DNA of 64,000 bases from positions 186,001 through 250,000 of the forward strand of contig ML769386.1 in the NCBI GenBank assembly GCA_009733575.1, given 5' to 3'. Both the position numbers and the translations under genes were made by a program. The notes under the pieces were generated by a model. It was not told the origin of the DNA, searched no databases, and saw nothing but the letters and a program-made list of their open reading frames with translations. Of the stretch, positions 48,894-59,433 are shown piece by piece; position 1 is the stretch's first letter, and each line of letters opens with the position of its first letter. This stretch comes from Gymnopus androsaceus JB14. Its lineage: Eukaryota > Basidiomycota > Agaricomycetes > Agaricales > Omphalotaceae.

Positions 48894-49064
48894 TTCAAAA
48901 GGAAAGAAAAATTTTTCGCTTCTTCGTTCCTCTCCACCATCAAACCCAACTTCAGTCTTCAGATTCAAGTCTCAAAGTCCATTTCCGCTCAATGCTTCAA
49001 GGTTTGACAAGACAATGTTCACTATACAATGCAACATCGTTAGTTCAAGCAGTCAAAGTACCCA

Positions 49065-49151
49065 ATGTACTCAACATTCATTGCCATCGCTGTTGCCATT
49101 GTCGCCATCAAAATTTTCCTCAAATTTGTTGCTGCTCTGTTATGCCCTTGA
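49065..49151 (+). CDS. 28-residue hydrophobic peptide ORF, left arm
   Basis: The ORF encodes a peptide starting MYSTFIAIAVAIVAIKIF and ending CP, a single hydrophobic helix with two lysines, as in a short membrane peptide. The other arm carries the same ORF with one changed residue (Ala to Thr) and two silent changes. The same differences change amino acids more often in the two overlapping frames, which gives weak support for this frame. AATAAA follows at 49203-49208. Two longer ORFs (48992-49192 and 49015-49248) overlap it in other frames, and their ATGs come earlier in a transcript. I recognise no homologue, and expression is unproven. Confidence 0.3.
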   Translation: MYSTFIAIAVAIVAIKIFLKFVAALLCP

Positions 49152-49742
49152 TAGTCATAATTTTTTGTATTGTATGGTTTGTATGTATGTAGTTTGCGAG
49201 CAAATAAAAAATTCTTTTCCTTTCAAAATTTTTTTTCCAACGGTCTGAAATGAGGAGGAATGGGAGCGGAATACAAGTGAAACGGAAGCGTGCTGGGCTT
49301 TTGCTGCGGTGCGTGATGAGATATTTACAAGAGGATATAATAAATTCTTAAGATTTGTGGAAAAATTTCTTCGGATTGATGACTTTTGTGAAATCTTGAG
49401 AGCACGGGCGCTCCTCTATCTTCGGAATCTCTTATTGAATGTCACTTGATTCTTAAGATCCAAAATCCCCAAGATATTAGGAGCGCCCGTGCTCTCAAGA
49501 TTTCACAAAAGTCATCAATCCGAAGAAATTTTTCCACAAATCTTAAGAATTTATTATATCCTCTTGTAAATATCTCATCACACACCGCAGCAAAAGCCCA
49601 GCACGCTTCCGTTTCACTTGTATTCCGCTCCCGTTCCTCCTCATTTCAGACCGTTGGAAAAAAAATTTTGAAAGGAAAAGAATTTTTTATTTGCTCGCAA
49701 ACTACATACATACAAACCATACAATACAAAAAATTATGACTA

Positions 49743-49829
49743 TCAAGGGCATAACAGCGCAGCAACGAATTTGAGGAAAATTTTGATGGTGACAATGGCA
49801 ACAGCGATGGCAATGAATGTTGAGTACAT
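49743..49829 (-). CDS. 28-residue hydrophobic peptide ORF, right arm
   Basis: Mirror copy of the ORF at 49065-49151 on the opposite strand. It starts MYSTFIAIAVAIVTIKIF and ends CP. The matching TATA box is at 50001-50009 (minus strand TATAAAAGG). The two copies diverge at three positions within the ORF, two of them silent in this frame. Confidence 0.3.
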   Translation of the reverse strand: MYSTFIAIAVAIVTIKIFLKFVAALLCP

Positions 49830-50000
49830 TGGGTACTTTGACTGCTTGAACTAACGATGTTGCATTGTATAGTGAACATTGTCTTGTCAAACCTTGAAGC
49901 ATTGAGCGGAAATGGACTTTGAGACTTGAATCTGAAGACTGAAGTTGGGTTTGATGGTGGAGAGGAACGAAGAAGCGAAAAATTTTTCTTTCCTTTTGAA

Positions 50001-50009
50001 CCTTTTATA
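50001..50009 (-). promoter_or_regulatory. TATA box, right palindrome arm
   Basis: Minus-strand TATAAAAGG, the mirror of 48885-48893, placed identically relative to the right-arm ORFs. Confidence 0.45.
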
Positions 50010-50195
50010 ATCAGCTGGGCAGTTTCATGTGACTCTCAGTGGCTTGCTCGGCCTTGCACACGAAATAATGCGGTTTACGAAGGTAAAGATCTTGAAGAAT
50101 GCGAATTTGATAATTTCTGAAGAGTGCATCGACGAGATTCTTGAAAGTTGGAGAGCTTAGTCATGATGGCTCTTGAAAAAATGCAAAACTTTGTG

Positions 50196-50301
50196 ATTCT
50201 TGAAAATTTTGAGTAAATTATCCTAGATTCTTAGGATTTGCGATCTTACAGAATCTACGTTTCACATTCTTACAAAATCACCAAATTTCGGTGCAGCCGT
50301 G
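50196..50301 (-). repeat. Right terminal inverted repeat, outer part
   Basis: 106 bp that are the reverse complement of 43058-43163, with a few substitutions (for example GGCTGCACC against GGCTACACC). It ends in GTG followed by TA. Confidence 0.8.
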
Positions 50302-50980
50302 TATCTCTTTCTGTCAGATCATGCCGATAGTTTATGTTGGGGCGACATCTCATGTTGCTGGCGCAATCGGCAGGACATACTGGCGCTCGAATGACGCATC
50401 GGATTTTACTGCTGTGTAGTGGACTATGGCTGTGACCCGAAGTAATTGTAAGAAATGTATGCCAAGTTCTAGCCGCAGGAATCATTAGTTTCACGCTAGA
50501 CCAGTCTCCTGAATCCTGGGGTGGTTACTCTCTAATTATCTACGCTTCCACCCAAGCAAATTCCGGACGGATGGATTATCAACGAAGCTATTACAACGAA
50601 TCAAGAATAGCTTACTGCGTAAAACCTAATCCTTAATCCTCAGCATCCTCAACATCCTCAACATCCTTGTCATAATCGCAGTAGTCACCATCATCTCCGT
50701 CTATCCCCAGAGTCCTCCAAATGGATCCTCATGGACAAATTTAATTTCGCTCTCTCAAAACAAGCGCCATCGCGGAGAATATAGATGCTTTAGGAGGTGG
50801 ATTCAGCGATATTGCCTTTTTGAGCTTGCATTTCTTCCCAAAGATGGTATTTTCCATTCAAAGCATTCATCATCTTATACATGCATAATCTTTCTAGCGT
50901 GTGTGCAGCTTGGAGAAAGGTCGCTCTAGCGACTCCTCGACTTTGGTCAAACTTTGGTACAAGCTCGTGCTATTTTAGCG
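50302..50980. other. Right flank of the transposon, no gene seen
   Basis: No intact gene. Around 50640-50690 a short run of repeated CATCCTCAA triplets on the plus strand encodes, on the minus strand, an acidic stretch like DVEDVEDAE. It could be a trace of an F-box acidic insert or just a simple repeat. The fragment of F-box copy E follows. Confidence 0.4.
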
Positions 50981-51480
50981 TCTTCATGGCTCGTGGTAGG
51001 TATGTGCGATAACCTTACAACCTTTTGTCACTCATCTTTGGACAGACGACATCTACAGAAGATCAGTTTCCCATAATTGGCCACAAAAAGCCTCTTTCGA
51101 TGCTTCTGTGCGCCAGTGCGGCGATTCTCTCCAACTCGACTTCCAGGACCTCAAATACAACGAAACTATTAGCTCAGGATATTCTCTTGATGGTCCGGAA
51201 CGTGCCGTCTATCTAGTATGCCTACGCGCAGAAAGACAACGGGCCACTGTCAGTCAGACCTTCGTCGGTTGCAGTGCTTGTTGAGGGAACTAGAGGCGCA
51301 ACAGGACCTTCTTGTAGCGTGCATGGCAAGCATTCGTTCAATGATGAACCTCATCTGGGTATGTTTGATGATTTCCATTCGAAGTCGATTTGGGGAAGGC
51401 GATCTACAACAGAAGTTTGAAGGAGTTCTAGGAGGATGAATTGAGTGCGCCAGAGGTTATTTTAGTGTAATTATAGGTGC
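50981..51480 (+). pseudogene. F-box family copy E, internally deleted
   Basis: The plus strand carries a first-exon-like MARG at about 50985 with a possible intron ending at 51045. It then reads WPQKASFDASVRQCGDSLQL, DFQDLKYNETISSGYSLDG and PERAVYL, clearly the N-terminal part of the family. Stops and shifts follow, and after SIRSMMNLIW (about 51357) the sequence jumps to the far C-terminus (about 51395-51470, with an LKEF..EDELSAPEVILV reading). The F-box, leucine-rich region and acidic insert are missing. Similarity to copies A-D is lower than among those four. Confidence 0.6.
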
Positions 51481-52207
51481 TCATGTCGGTCGATAATGTA
51501 CTGTCTTATTCTGAAAACGGAATAATCTACAAAACAGATCGCGATATCTTTCTCAAGCTTTAAGTTTTCATATACTTAGTTTGGCCCAGATCTAAGCTCG
51601 TAAAGCTAGCATGCATTTACCGACCGTAGAATGCTAGGGTTTATAATTGCGCGATGCATATGAACGGAGTAAACGTTTGTTTGAATTTGAAGAGGTTCGA
51701 GTCCTAATAGTAATGTTATGCTTGATCAGAGATTAGATCATCATGGTGGGCGTTTCCAGTCTGCCCAAAAAATGGCGCCATTTTAGGTAAGCAGATTGGC
51801 CCACATGACCTATAGATAACTTCGGGCTCAAGGCGCGCAAACTTCGGGCCGCACTCCGCTTCCCTCCCTCGCAAAGCTCGGGGGGTCCCCAAACCGGGAA
51901 GCCTCGGCGGGCACTCTAAAGCCTCGTTTACGCTTTCAAACTACGCCGAACCCCAAATCCTAACTCAACCCCGAACCCTAACCATTGGTTCCCCAAGTTT
52001 GGCAATGCTGGGGGCTCGCTCTCGTTAGGTTACACTCATCTATCTACTATCTACTAAGTATTCTATATGATCCTAAATACTATTTTGCTTTTCACCTTTT
52101 GATGCCTGACAGATTACTGTATCTTTCTTCCATGTTGTTTGGTGCTCTCATGTACAGTTTATCTAGAATGTGCAATCTTCAATTGTTGGTTCATATAATG
52201 AGTCTTA
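51481..52207. other. Intergenic, GC-rich patch, no gene seen
   Basis: No gene recognised. A GC-rich patch at about 51830-51990 contains CTCGGGGGGTCCCC and a CCGAACCCTAACC stretch. The single CCCTAA there is not a telomere array. AT-rich DNA follows. Confidence 0.4.
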
Positions 52208-52284
52208 AGACGCTGTAGCTCATGCGGGACAGGCTGAAGTCAGCTGTTCTGTTGCAAATTTGAGGTTCGAATCCTTGATGCGTC
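52208..52284 (+). pseudogene. tRNA-Ser-like sequence, degenerate
   Basis: The 5' strand GACGCTGTAGCTCATG and 3' strand GAGGTTCGAATCCTTGATGC followed by GTCG resemble a class II serine tRNA: GACGC pairs with GCGTC, and G73 follows. The D arm, anticodon arm and variable arm cannot be folded cleanly. The 3' flank (CGTCGTAAAAC..GATTTTTATTTCA) is similar to the flank of the tRNA at 41349, so this is a duplicated tRNA gene or a tRNA-derived SINE head. Confidence 0.4.
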
Positions 52285-52417
52285 GTAAAACTGTTTATAT
52301 ATGGTTTTATTGCATTTTTTGGTGATTTTTATTTCAATCGCTTATAGCGCCATCATGCATATGCATTTATTCTACAATTATCTTGGTCTTTGTATTCAGT
52401 CTTTGATAGTGCACATC

Positions 52418-52455
52418 GACCTATTTGAGGACGCATCAGGTTCAAATCCTGAACC
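52418..52455 (+). pseudogene. tRNA-Ser 3'-half fragment
   Basis: CCTATTTGAGGACGCATC followed by AGGTTCAAATCCTGA aligns with the variable arm, T arm and B box of the tRNA at 41349 (CCTCTTTGAGGGCGC, AGGTTCAAATCCTGC). No 5' half or acceptor stem is present. Confidence 0.35.
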
Positions 52456-52599
52456 GAGTAAGTTGACAAGGCAACAATTCATCGGTGCCGATCGGTTTCC
52501 ACGTGCGCTGCGCTCAGTTGGCGCATACTCAGAAGACTCAGGATTAGGCATACGTTTCGAGTAATGTCTCTTCCATCTCACTAATACAAACTCGAAAGC

Positions 52600-55500
52600 A
52601 TGGCCGGCACATCTCTCTCGCTGCTTGTCCCAATTGCTCTCATCGACGGAGATTTGCAGGATGTGCAGTTTGCACAAGTTGGGCATAATGCTACGGTGCA
52701 GGAGGTTTTGGATAAGCTGCTGCTGCAAAATCCGAACGTGAAGAAGGATATACTCGGAGATCTGGAAGATCAGGGCTGGGCATTGCAGAAGCTGAGATCT
52801 GAAACAACAGGCAGACGCTGGGAGGAGGACGAGCTTGAAGCACTCGGAGATGGTGAGCATCCCTATGCCCAATAAATCCACAAGCTAATCCTTCAATATA
52901 GGCCTTGTGGACCCATCAGAACCAATAGCTCCGCTGCTATATTCTACAACCCCGGGAGACCCTTCTTTAAGAGCCTATTCAGCATTCTCTCTGTCCGGCC
53001 ACATGCAGAAGGCAGTCCTGCGTTTGGTTTCTCTAAACTCATTCCTCACTTTAAATCTGTCTTTGCTTCGCATTCCGGAAATCCACGACACTTTTGTGTA
53101 CAAATGCTTCATCTCAAGAAAGACTCTAACCTCCGCTGTAATATCGCGGATCATAGATGAGCTCGGATTGCCACTTTCTATTTCCATTCCAGGAGGCGGA
53201 GCTCTGGAATACGTACTAGAGGAGGTATGGACAGATGGGCCTTCTGAAAGTATGCTTATCCCCTTTCTACTTGTTCTGATGTCATTCTAATCAATCATAC
53301 AGAGTCCTCTAGGTTGCCCGGAGATTCACCAATATACAGCACTGTCGAGTTTCCTTCCATCCCAAATCCCTTCTCTTCAAGCGCCACTCGCACTTTTCGA
53401 ATATGCATACCCGATGAATGGTTCCGTCGTACTAGAACAAGAACCTCATCCATGACCTCTCTTGAACCCTCCCAATCCACGATTAGACGGCTTGCTTCGT
53501 TACAGGAATCTGAAGAGGAGGATGAAGATGAAGATGAAGGCGAAGGAACAGCCAAGGTTAACAGTCCAGTGTCTCCAGAGAGTAAATCTACCAACAAGAA
53601 CTCGGTTTCTGCGAATCGCTTGTCTTCTCTATTCGGAGGCTGGCTATCCCAGCCTGCTGCTGATGGATCAGGCAGGAATAGTGTTGTCGCTTCTCCAGAC
53701 AAGAGGAAGAGCATAGTCAGCGAACCTCGACTTGTAGAACAACACACAGGGGGTACTTTCAAATCATCTGCCTCCAATACCGACGATGAATCTGACCTTG
53801 ATGAAAATGGGTTCAATGACTTACTTGTACGTTCGATTCTTACTTGGTCAAGATCCTTTCCCTAACCGTTAAGTAGGACAAACTCGGCTTTACAGGAGAT
53901 AAACGCGCCAGTATCCAGGCGTTGTCCCCCGAAAACAAGAAATTTCTTGCCAAGCAGAAGCAGCATCTTTTTAATCCTTCACCTAAATCGTCGCCCCCGA
54001 GGAATCAGACTTATGGACCATCTTCTGGCGGAGGCTTGATCCCCCGCCTTGTACCGCATCTCACAGGCGACGCCGTCATGCGTCGACTGTCTTTAACGTC
54101 CTGGAGTACCCCTTCAGGCGAGAACATCGACCAACCAATCAGCGAATCACCACGTTCGTCAAGCACATTTTCTGAAGCAGAGACCCAACCTGTCGCTTCC
54201 CAAAGTACGGGAAGTCTCTGGAGTTCGTTATGGATACTCTCCGGTGGCGACAAGGGCGAAAAAGATGACGACAAGAGGAAAGCCAAACCTGCCAAGTGGT
54301 ATGTCGACCAACTGAAACTTGGAAAGCTCAAAGGAGACCGCCTTCAAGCGCTCGTATTGGGCTTACGGGTTCAACTTTCCACAGTCAACTTGGTTTGGGT
54401 GGAAGAGTTTATTGAGGTTGAGAACGGGATGGATCAGTTGGATGTGTTGTTGGTTAATTTTGTTGGCAAAGGTCCGAAGAGTAAAGCGTTGAGTGAGACT
54501 GATGCCTCGACTTTGCTGGAAACGACAAAGTGCTTTCGGGCGCTTTTGAACACTGATGTGAGTCGTACCGAGCCCTTCTTTTTACCCTCACTGAGCTCGA
54601 TATGTAGGTCGGTCTCAACAGAGCCTTCCAATCCCCCATTCTCATCACCCACATCGCATACGCCCTCTCCTCTCCCTCCCCCAAAGTCCGAGCCCTAGTC
54701 TCCTACATCCTCGTCGGCTTTTGTCTGTTATCCAACTCTCAAGGATTCCGCGTAGCCATGTCCGCATTAGCTGAATACCGAATCGCATTTGGGGAGGAAT
54801 TCCGGTTCGAGACGATTGTTTCTACGTTGAAGCTTTCGGAATTGGATGCTACGAGTACTACTGCTGCTAATGCTGATTCAGAGAATTTCGGGTATGGGTA
54901 TGGGTACGAGGAGGCGGATATTTGGGAAGCAAGGAATGCGGCTATGTTGCTTTTGAATGCGATTGCCACGGCTACGACGTCTGTAGAGGATAGGATCATG
55001 CTTCGGGAGGAGTATGGTCGACGAGGGCTTAATGAAGCTATCGTGGTAAGTGTCCTGCTAACCTCACTATTCGTCTAAATAACTTTTGTGACGTTTGCCT
55101 CCAGGCTCTGACGATACATCGGCCCTCCCGACGATCTCTTAAAGCAATTGGACTATTACACAGAAGAGAAATACGAAGATGAGGAGAACATGCGAGAACG
55201 AGTGCAAGGGCTCATGTCGCAGATTGCAGACGGGCAAGAGCGAATGCAGTCCGACTCGGAGTCTGCCTTTCAGGATATCATTCGTCTAGCCAAGCAGCAC
55301 GACGAGCTGTATCCGATGATGGTGGATGTGCTTAATCATTATGGACAACTTTTGGAGAGGGATATTGGAATGTGAGTGATGACTGACTAGTCCTTGGTGA
55401 AATATTGATGTTGAGGCGATTTTCGTAGCCAATTGAAAGCCGATTTACTTACGGTGTTGGACCAATTCGTGCAGCAGGCGTCGTTGTTGGATAGTTTGTA

Positions 55501-58500
55501 CGTTTTCATGTTCTGCTTCGCCGGTAGGACTATCTTTGACCTTGATCTGTTTGTAGCAGTGACGACAACTGGCACGTCTTCATGAAGAGGTTCACGACAT
55601 CCGTAGAGAATATCACTGGTCAAGCACTAGACGTCAGAGCAGCCTCGGATGATAACCAGAGTAGTGTTCAGGAAGAGATCGAACGGCTCAAGAAACAAGT
55701 GGATGAGCTCAAGACGGAGGTGTGTAGACGATTTTATTTTATTCTAAAAGCATCCTCTCATGTTGTGTTTGCGCGCTTAGAAAACGGCGCTGAAGGAAGA
55801 ATTGGATGAGCAGATGGCGGAAATTAACACGTACAAGTCGTTGCCCATGGCTTCGACCGCTCAGGCGAAAGCAACAGGCAAGGCGGCTCATGAGGTGAGT
55901 TTCTGATGAAGTAAGGAACATACATCTGCTAAAGTAACGTATGAAAGGTCCAAGGTTTCGTACAGCGCGTCATCGCCAAAGAAAAGGAAGTCCGGCAGAC
56001 TACAATCTGAACTGGACCGTCTCCGAGGTCAACTTCCTAGTGAAGCGGTATGTTTTGTTACTGCATTCATATGATATCCGTCTTGTAAACCAATTTTCGA
56101 AATGTAGGCTGAACGTGCCCAGCGAGAACGCGACAGAATCAAATGGACCAATATCAATTCTGAGATGACCAAGCTGAAAACGGAGGTCAGTCGTCTAATC
56201 TCTTCAGAAAGATAAACTTTGACGAAATCTTCCAGCTCGAGGAACTCACTGCGCAATCCAAACTCAAGGATCAACACATCCAATATTTAAAGCGCGCTTT
56301 AGAAACCGTATGGAGTCGATTCAAGTCCCGCGAGGAGGAGCGAGATACAGATATGGATCCAGAGCAAATGGCAGCTCGGTCCATCCAGAGCTTGGAACTA
56401 AAGGACAATCAAATCGCTTCGCTTGTGGCGGAGGTTGCGGAACTAAAAGCTCAACTTGCCGCGAGACCAAAGACGGAAAAGGAATTCAAGATGAGGTCTC
56501 CGCCTCCGCCGCCCCCGCCTGCCAAGGCTCAGCAAGGCTCTGTGTCGTTTTCTGATTTGGCGCCGCGAGCGTCGCTACCGCCACCTCCGCCACCCCCTCC
56601 CCCGCCAGTGCGTAGTTTATCAACCCCTTCGGCTTCTCCTGTATCTTCTGCGCCACCCCCACCACCGCCGCCGCCGCCTCCACCACCTCCGATATCATCA
56701 CCCTCTTCACCCAGTGCTACTGCACCTCCCCCGCCTCCTCCTCCGCCCGCTCCACTTTCCCCGAGCGGATCTCTTCCTCCGCCTCCTCCTCCTCCACCTC
56801 CGCCTCCATCATCGAGACTTGGCGGACCTCCTCCACCCCCACCTCCTCCACCACCTCCTGCATCAGGTGGTCCGCCTCCTCCGCCTCCGCCCCCAAGTGC
56901 CTTCAAGATGCCCTCTCATACCAAGCCTGCTAAACCTGGCAAACGATTAAAGCCGTTTTTCTGGAACAAACTTTCTGCGCCTGCCGGAGGTTCCTCCGTC
57001 TGGAATGATATTTCTTCTGGATCGGAATTCGATCTCAACGATTTGGAAGCGACATTTGCTATCGATAATACGCCCTCGACACCTTCGCAGATACAGCGGA
57101 ATCCATCCAAGAAACAGGCGGTAACTACTTTGTTGGATATTACCCGGGCGAATAATATTGGTAAGATTTTCTTTCATGGTTCGTTCCTATGATCGATAGG
57201 TTACTGAATACCATCTCAGCGATTATGCTCTCACGCATCAAGATGGGGTTGCCTGATATCCGGAAAGCGTTGTTGGAGCTGGATGATAAGAAGCTGTCCA
57301 TAGATGACCTGAGGGCGATCAGCAAACAGCTTCCAACATCGGAAGAGGTATAGCCTATTTTTGACGGATTGAAACTTTTCTTACTTTTGTACTAGGTCAT
57401 GCGCATCAGAGACTTTGACAATGTGAGCAAACTAGCTAAAGCGGACCAGTATTTCGCCGAAGTACGTTCTATTACCGTTATCTTCAATACTTGCCGTTTA
57501 AACATAGAAACGTCGGCAGATCATCACTATTCCAAGACTTTCAGAGCGTCTGGATTGCATGCTTTTCCGACGCAAATTGGAACTCGATATGGAAGAACTT
57601 CGTCCAGAATTGAATATCCTACGGACGGCATGTCTGCAATTGCGCAATTCGCAAAAGTTTAAACGCGTACTGAACGTGAGTTGCCGACTCAGTAGATGTT
57701 TTCCCTAGATTGGAGCTGAAATCGTAATCTTAGGCTGTTCTCGCTGTCGGGAATGCATTGAACGGATCCACGTTCCGCGGTGGTGCCCGGGGATTTCAAC
57801 TGGATGCTTTAATGAAGGTAACAGGGTTTGTGCGTTGGATTCTGAATCGCTCGACTCACTTGATTTGCAGATGAAGGAAACCAAGACAGTTAGGGGTGGT
57901 GCTGAATGTCCAACGCTTCTGCACTATCTTGCAAAAGTGTTGCTTCGGACGGATCCTTCTCTCCTCACGTTCATCGAGGAGATGCCACATTTGGAAGCTG
58001 CAGCTCGAGGTTGGTCTCATTTTATATCCATAAGTGTAGCATGTTATAACTGCGCCATCTGCTGTAGCGTCTGTCCAGACCACCGTCCAAGCTGTAAATT
58101 CCCTCGTTACAGGTCTCAATCAGGTCAATAGTGAGACCAGCGAGCTGAGAAAGCTTTCCAACTCACCGCCAAATGACATGTTCATCCATGTGATGCAGGC
58201 AAGCTAACTCACTCTGGTTTATTTCTAGATCTAACAGTCTTGTTTTAGCCATTTGCTTTACAAATGACTCAAGGTGTTGAGGCATTGAAGACGATGGCTT
58301 TCACGGTCGAATCCGATCTACGCTCTCTTCTAGTGTACTACGGAGAAAACACAGACACCCCCGAAGCTCCCAAGCCTGAAGATTTCTTTGGTCTCATACT
58401 GTCGTTTTCATCTGCTCTTCAGGTAAAGCACGGAAGCTGGATACTGCCCGAGTCATTTACTCATCCATTGTTTAGAAATGTTCGTTGGAAGTTCACGAGT

Positions 58501-58834
58501 ATCAACGCAAGCTGGAGGTGTCGCTGCCTAAACCCGAGATCGTCATACCGGAAGAGGAACCTTCAGAGCCGGTGGGTTTCATTTTACTCGACGTCAAGAA
58601 TCAGTGTTCATTTTACCTCTACAGACAATCAAATCGCCCCCGGGAGCAGCACTTCTTTCGCCAGCATCGCAAAGTTCTATGGGGAGATCGATTGGTCGTG
58701 GTGATCTGGACCAAGCTATTCGTAGCATGCGGGATGGAAAGCGGCGCGCTCGACAACCTGCTCGACCTCTCAGCAAGATCTTTTTGGACGGTGCGCCTCC
58801 TGGCGGACGGCCTGCTAGCCGTATGTTTGATTGA
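52600..58834 (+). CDS. Diaphanous-related formin
   Basis: A long, many-exon gene (about 18 introns) read through in one frame after splicing. The N-terminus from MAGTSLSLLVPIALIDGDLQ is a compact folded part of unknown type, followed by Ser/Glu-rich linkers. The GTPase-binding domain includes AKWYVDQLKLGKLKGDRLQA and LVWVEEFIEVENGMDQLDVL. The FH3 domain is near WEARNAAMLLLNAIATATTS (54920-55240), then coiled coils (55670-56480). FH1 is a run of polyproline tracts (56500-56910). FH2 begins KRLKPFFWNKLSAPAGG and contains VLAVGNALNGSTFRGGARGF and the later FH2 helices. A DAD-like end, GDLDQAIRSMRDGKRRARQ, precedes the stop at 58834. This is the autoinhibited Rho-activated actin nucleator that builds cables for polarised growth and cytokinesis. 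The actin-binding FH2 residues look intact. Junctions near 53845 and 55370-55440 are the least certain. Confidence 0.9.
56500..56910 (+). repeat. Polyproline FH1 tracts of the formin
   Basis: CCTCC/CCGCC-rich coding DNA giving at least eight runs of five or more prolines, the usual profilin-binding FH1 region. The same DNA produces glycine-rich and leucine-rich false ORFs in other frames, none of which is a gene. Confidence 0.9.
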
Positions 58835-59433
58835 ATCTTGTTAATGACCTTAATGACTGGCTACGATTAAGAGCATTGTATCTACCCAATATCTACAGCA
58901 TACTCATATCACTGACATTTTATACCTTATTACACAGCAGCTATGTTTTGCATTTTTCCTTGGACTCTGAATAATATTATTTACTCACAAGGAAGTGAGC
59001 GAAACAGGCAGCTCCGTAAGACGTTATTTACAAGGAACGGGCGCTTAACGGTGCGCCTCTTTGACGCGTTTTTTTGACGCGCTGTTCTGGTTTCTCTCAT
59101 TCATTTCTGCAGCACATGCCAAAGCATATGGGTACTCAAGCCTTGCATCTCAGATACGTCAACTGAGCAATCATGTGTTCTTCGAAAGTTATTTGAAGCT
59201 CTTATCTGGGCTTGGATTGTCCAGGCTGCGAATCCTTCTTTGAATCTTTCATTCTTCCATGGCGCATATGCTTTTGATGATTCCATCAGGTCCTTCGTAT
59301 AGACTTCATCCAAAACTTCGATATCCCGCATGGTCCGGTATTTTCTCTGACGATCCGTTCGACCCGCTTTATAAAGCCAGTGACCACGATATGCTCGACA
59401 GCCCATCTCTGTCCTATCGCGGAGAAAACCACT
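58835..59433. other. Intergenic, no gene seen
   Basis: About 600 bp between the formin stop and the S28 peptidase start. ORFs at 59061-59243 (plus) and 59101-59406 (minus) have no domain. The minus-strand one has a basic, charged composition but I recognise no homologue. AT-rich DNA at about 58900-59000 probably contains the formin polyadenylation region. Confidence 0.45.

Larger units (their letters stand above)
48699..50195. mobile_element. 1.5 kb palindromic (foldback-type) element
   Basis: The two arms, 48699-49415 and 49479-50195, are both exactly 717 bp and are reverse complements with only a few mismatches in the stretches compared; corresponding positions add to 98894. The spacer is 63 bp (49416-49478). 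The outermost 7 bp are CACAAAG and CTTTGTG. Each arm contains a TATA box, small ORFs and an AATAAA signal, so the element carries two mirrored copies of one apparent transcription unit. It lies inside the right inverted repeat of the DUF6589 element. I see no clean target-site duplication, and the 7 bp ends are ambiguous because one copy may belong to the interrupted repeat. It encodes nothing resembling a transposase, so it would have to be mobilised in trans. Confidence 0.8.
43058..50301. mobile_element. DNA transposon-like element with DUF6589 and RecQ-like helicase genes
   Basis: The outer ends are CACGGCTACACCGAAATTTG at 43058 and its complement ending at 50301. A TA lies outside each end (43056-43057 and 50302-50303), a possible target-site duplication. 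The left terminal inverted repeat is about 333 bp (43058-43390). The right one is the same sequence in reverse but split: the inner part is about 48500-48698, then an inserted palindrome (48699-50195), then the outer 106 bp (50196-50301). The matching left outer part is also exactly 106 bp (43058-43163). Inside, the DUF6589 gene points right and the helicase gene points left, with 76 bp between their stops. Without the insertion the unit would be about 5.75 kb. Calling it a transposon rests on the inverted repeats; which protein moves it is not known. Confidence 0.75.

Noticed and set aside
48774..48968. 64-residue ORF, identical in both palindrome arms (second copy at 49926-50120)
   Set aside because: Identity simply follows from the near-perfect palindrome. 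It runs against the TATA-driven direction and has no domain.
48992..49248. 66- and 77-residue ORFs in the palindrome arms as the main product
   Set aside because: They overlap the 28-codon ORF in other frames, and the differences between the arms change their residues. Composition is typical of noncoding AT/TC-rich DNA. I keep them only as alternatives.
51940..51985. Interstitial telomere
   Set aside because: Only one CCCTAA unit occurs inside CCGAACCCTAACC; there is no array.
56529..56906. Minus-strand glycine-rich ORF of 125 residues
   Set aside because: It is the reverse reading of the formin polyproline FH1 region; GGN codons arise from CCN repeats. There is no independent support.
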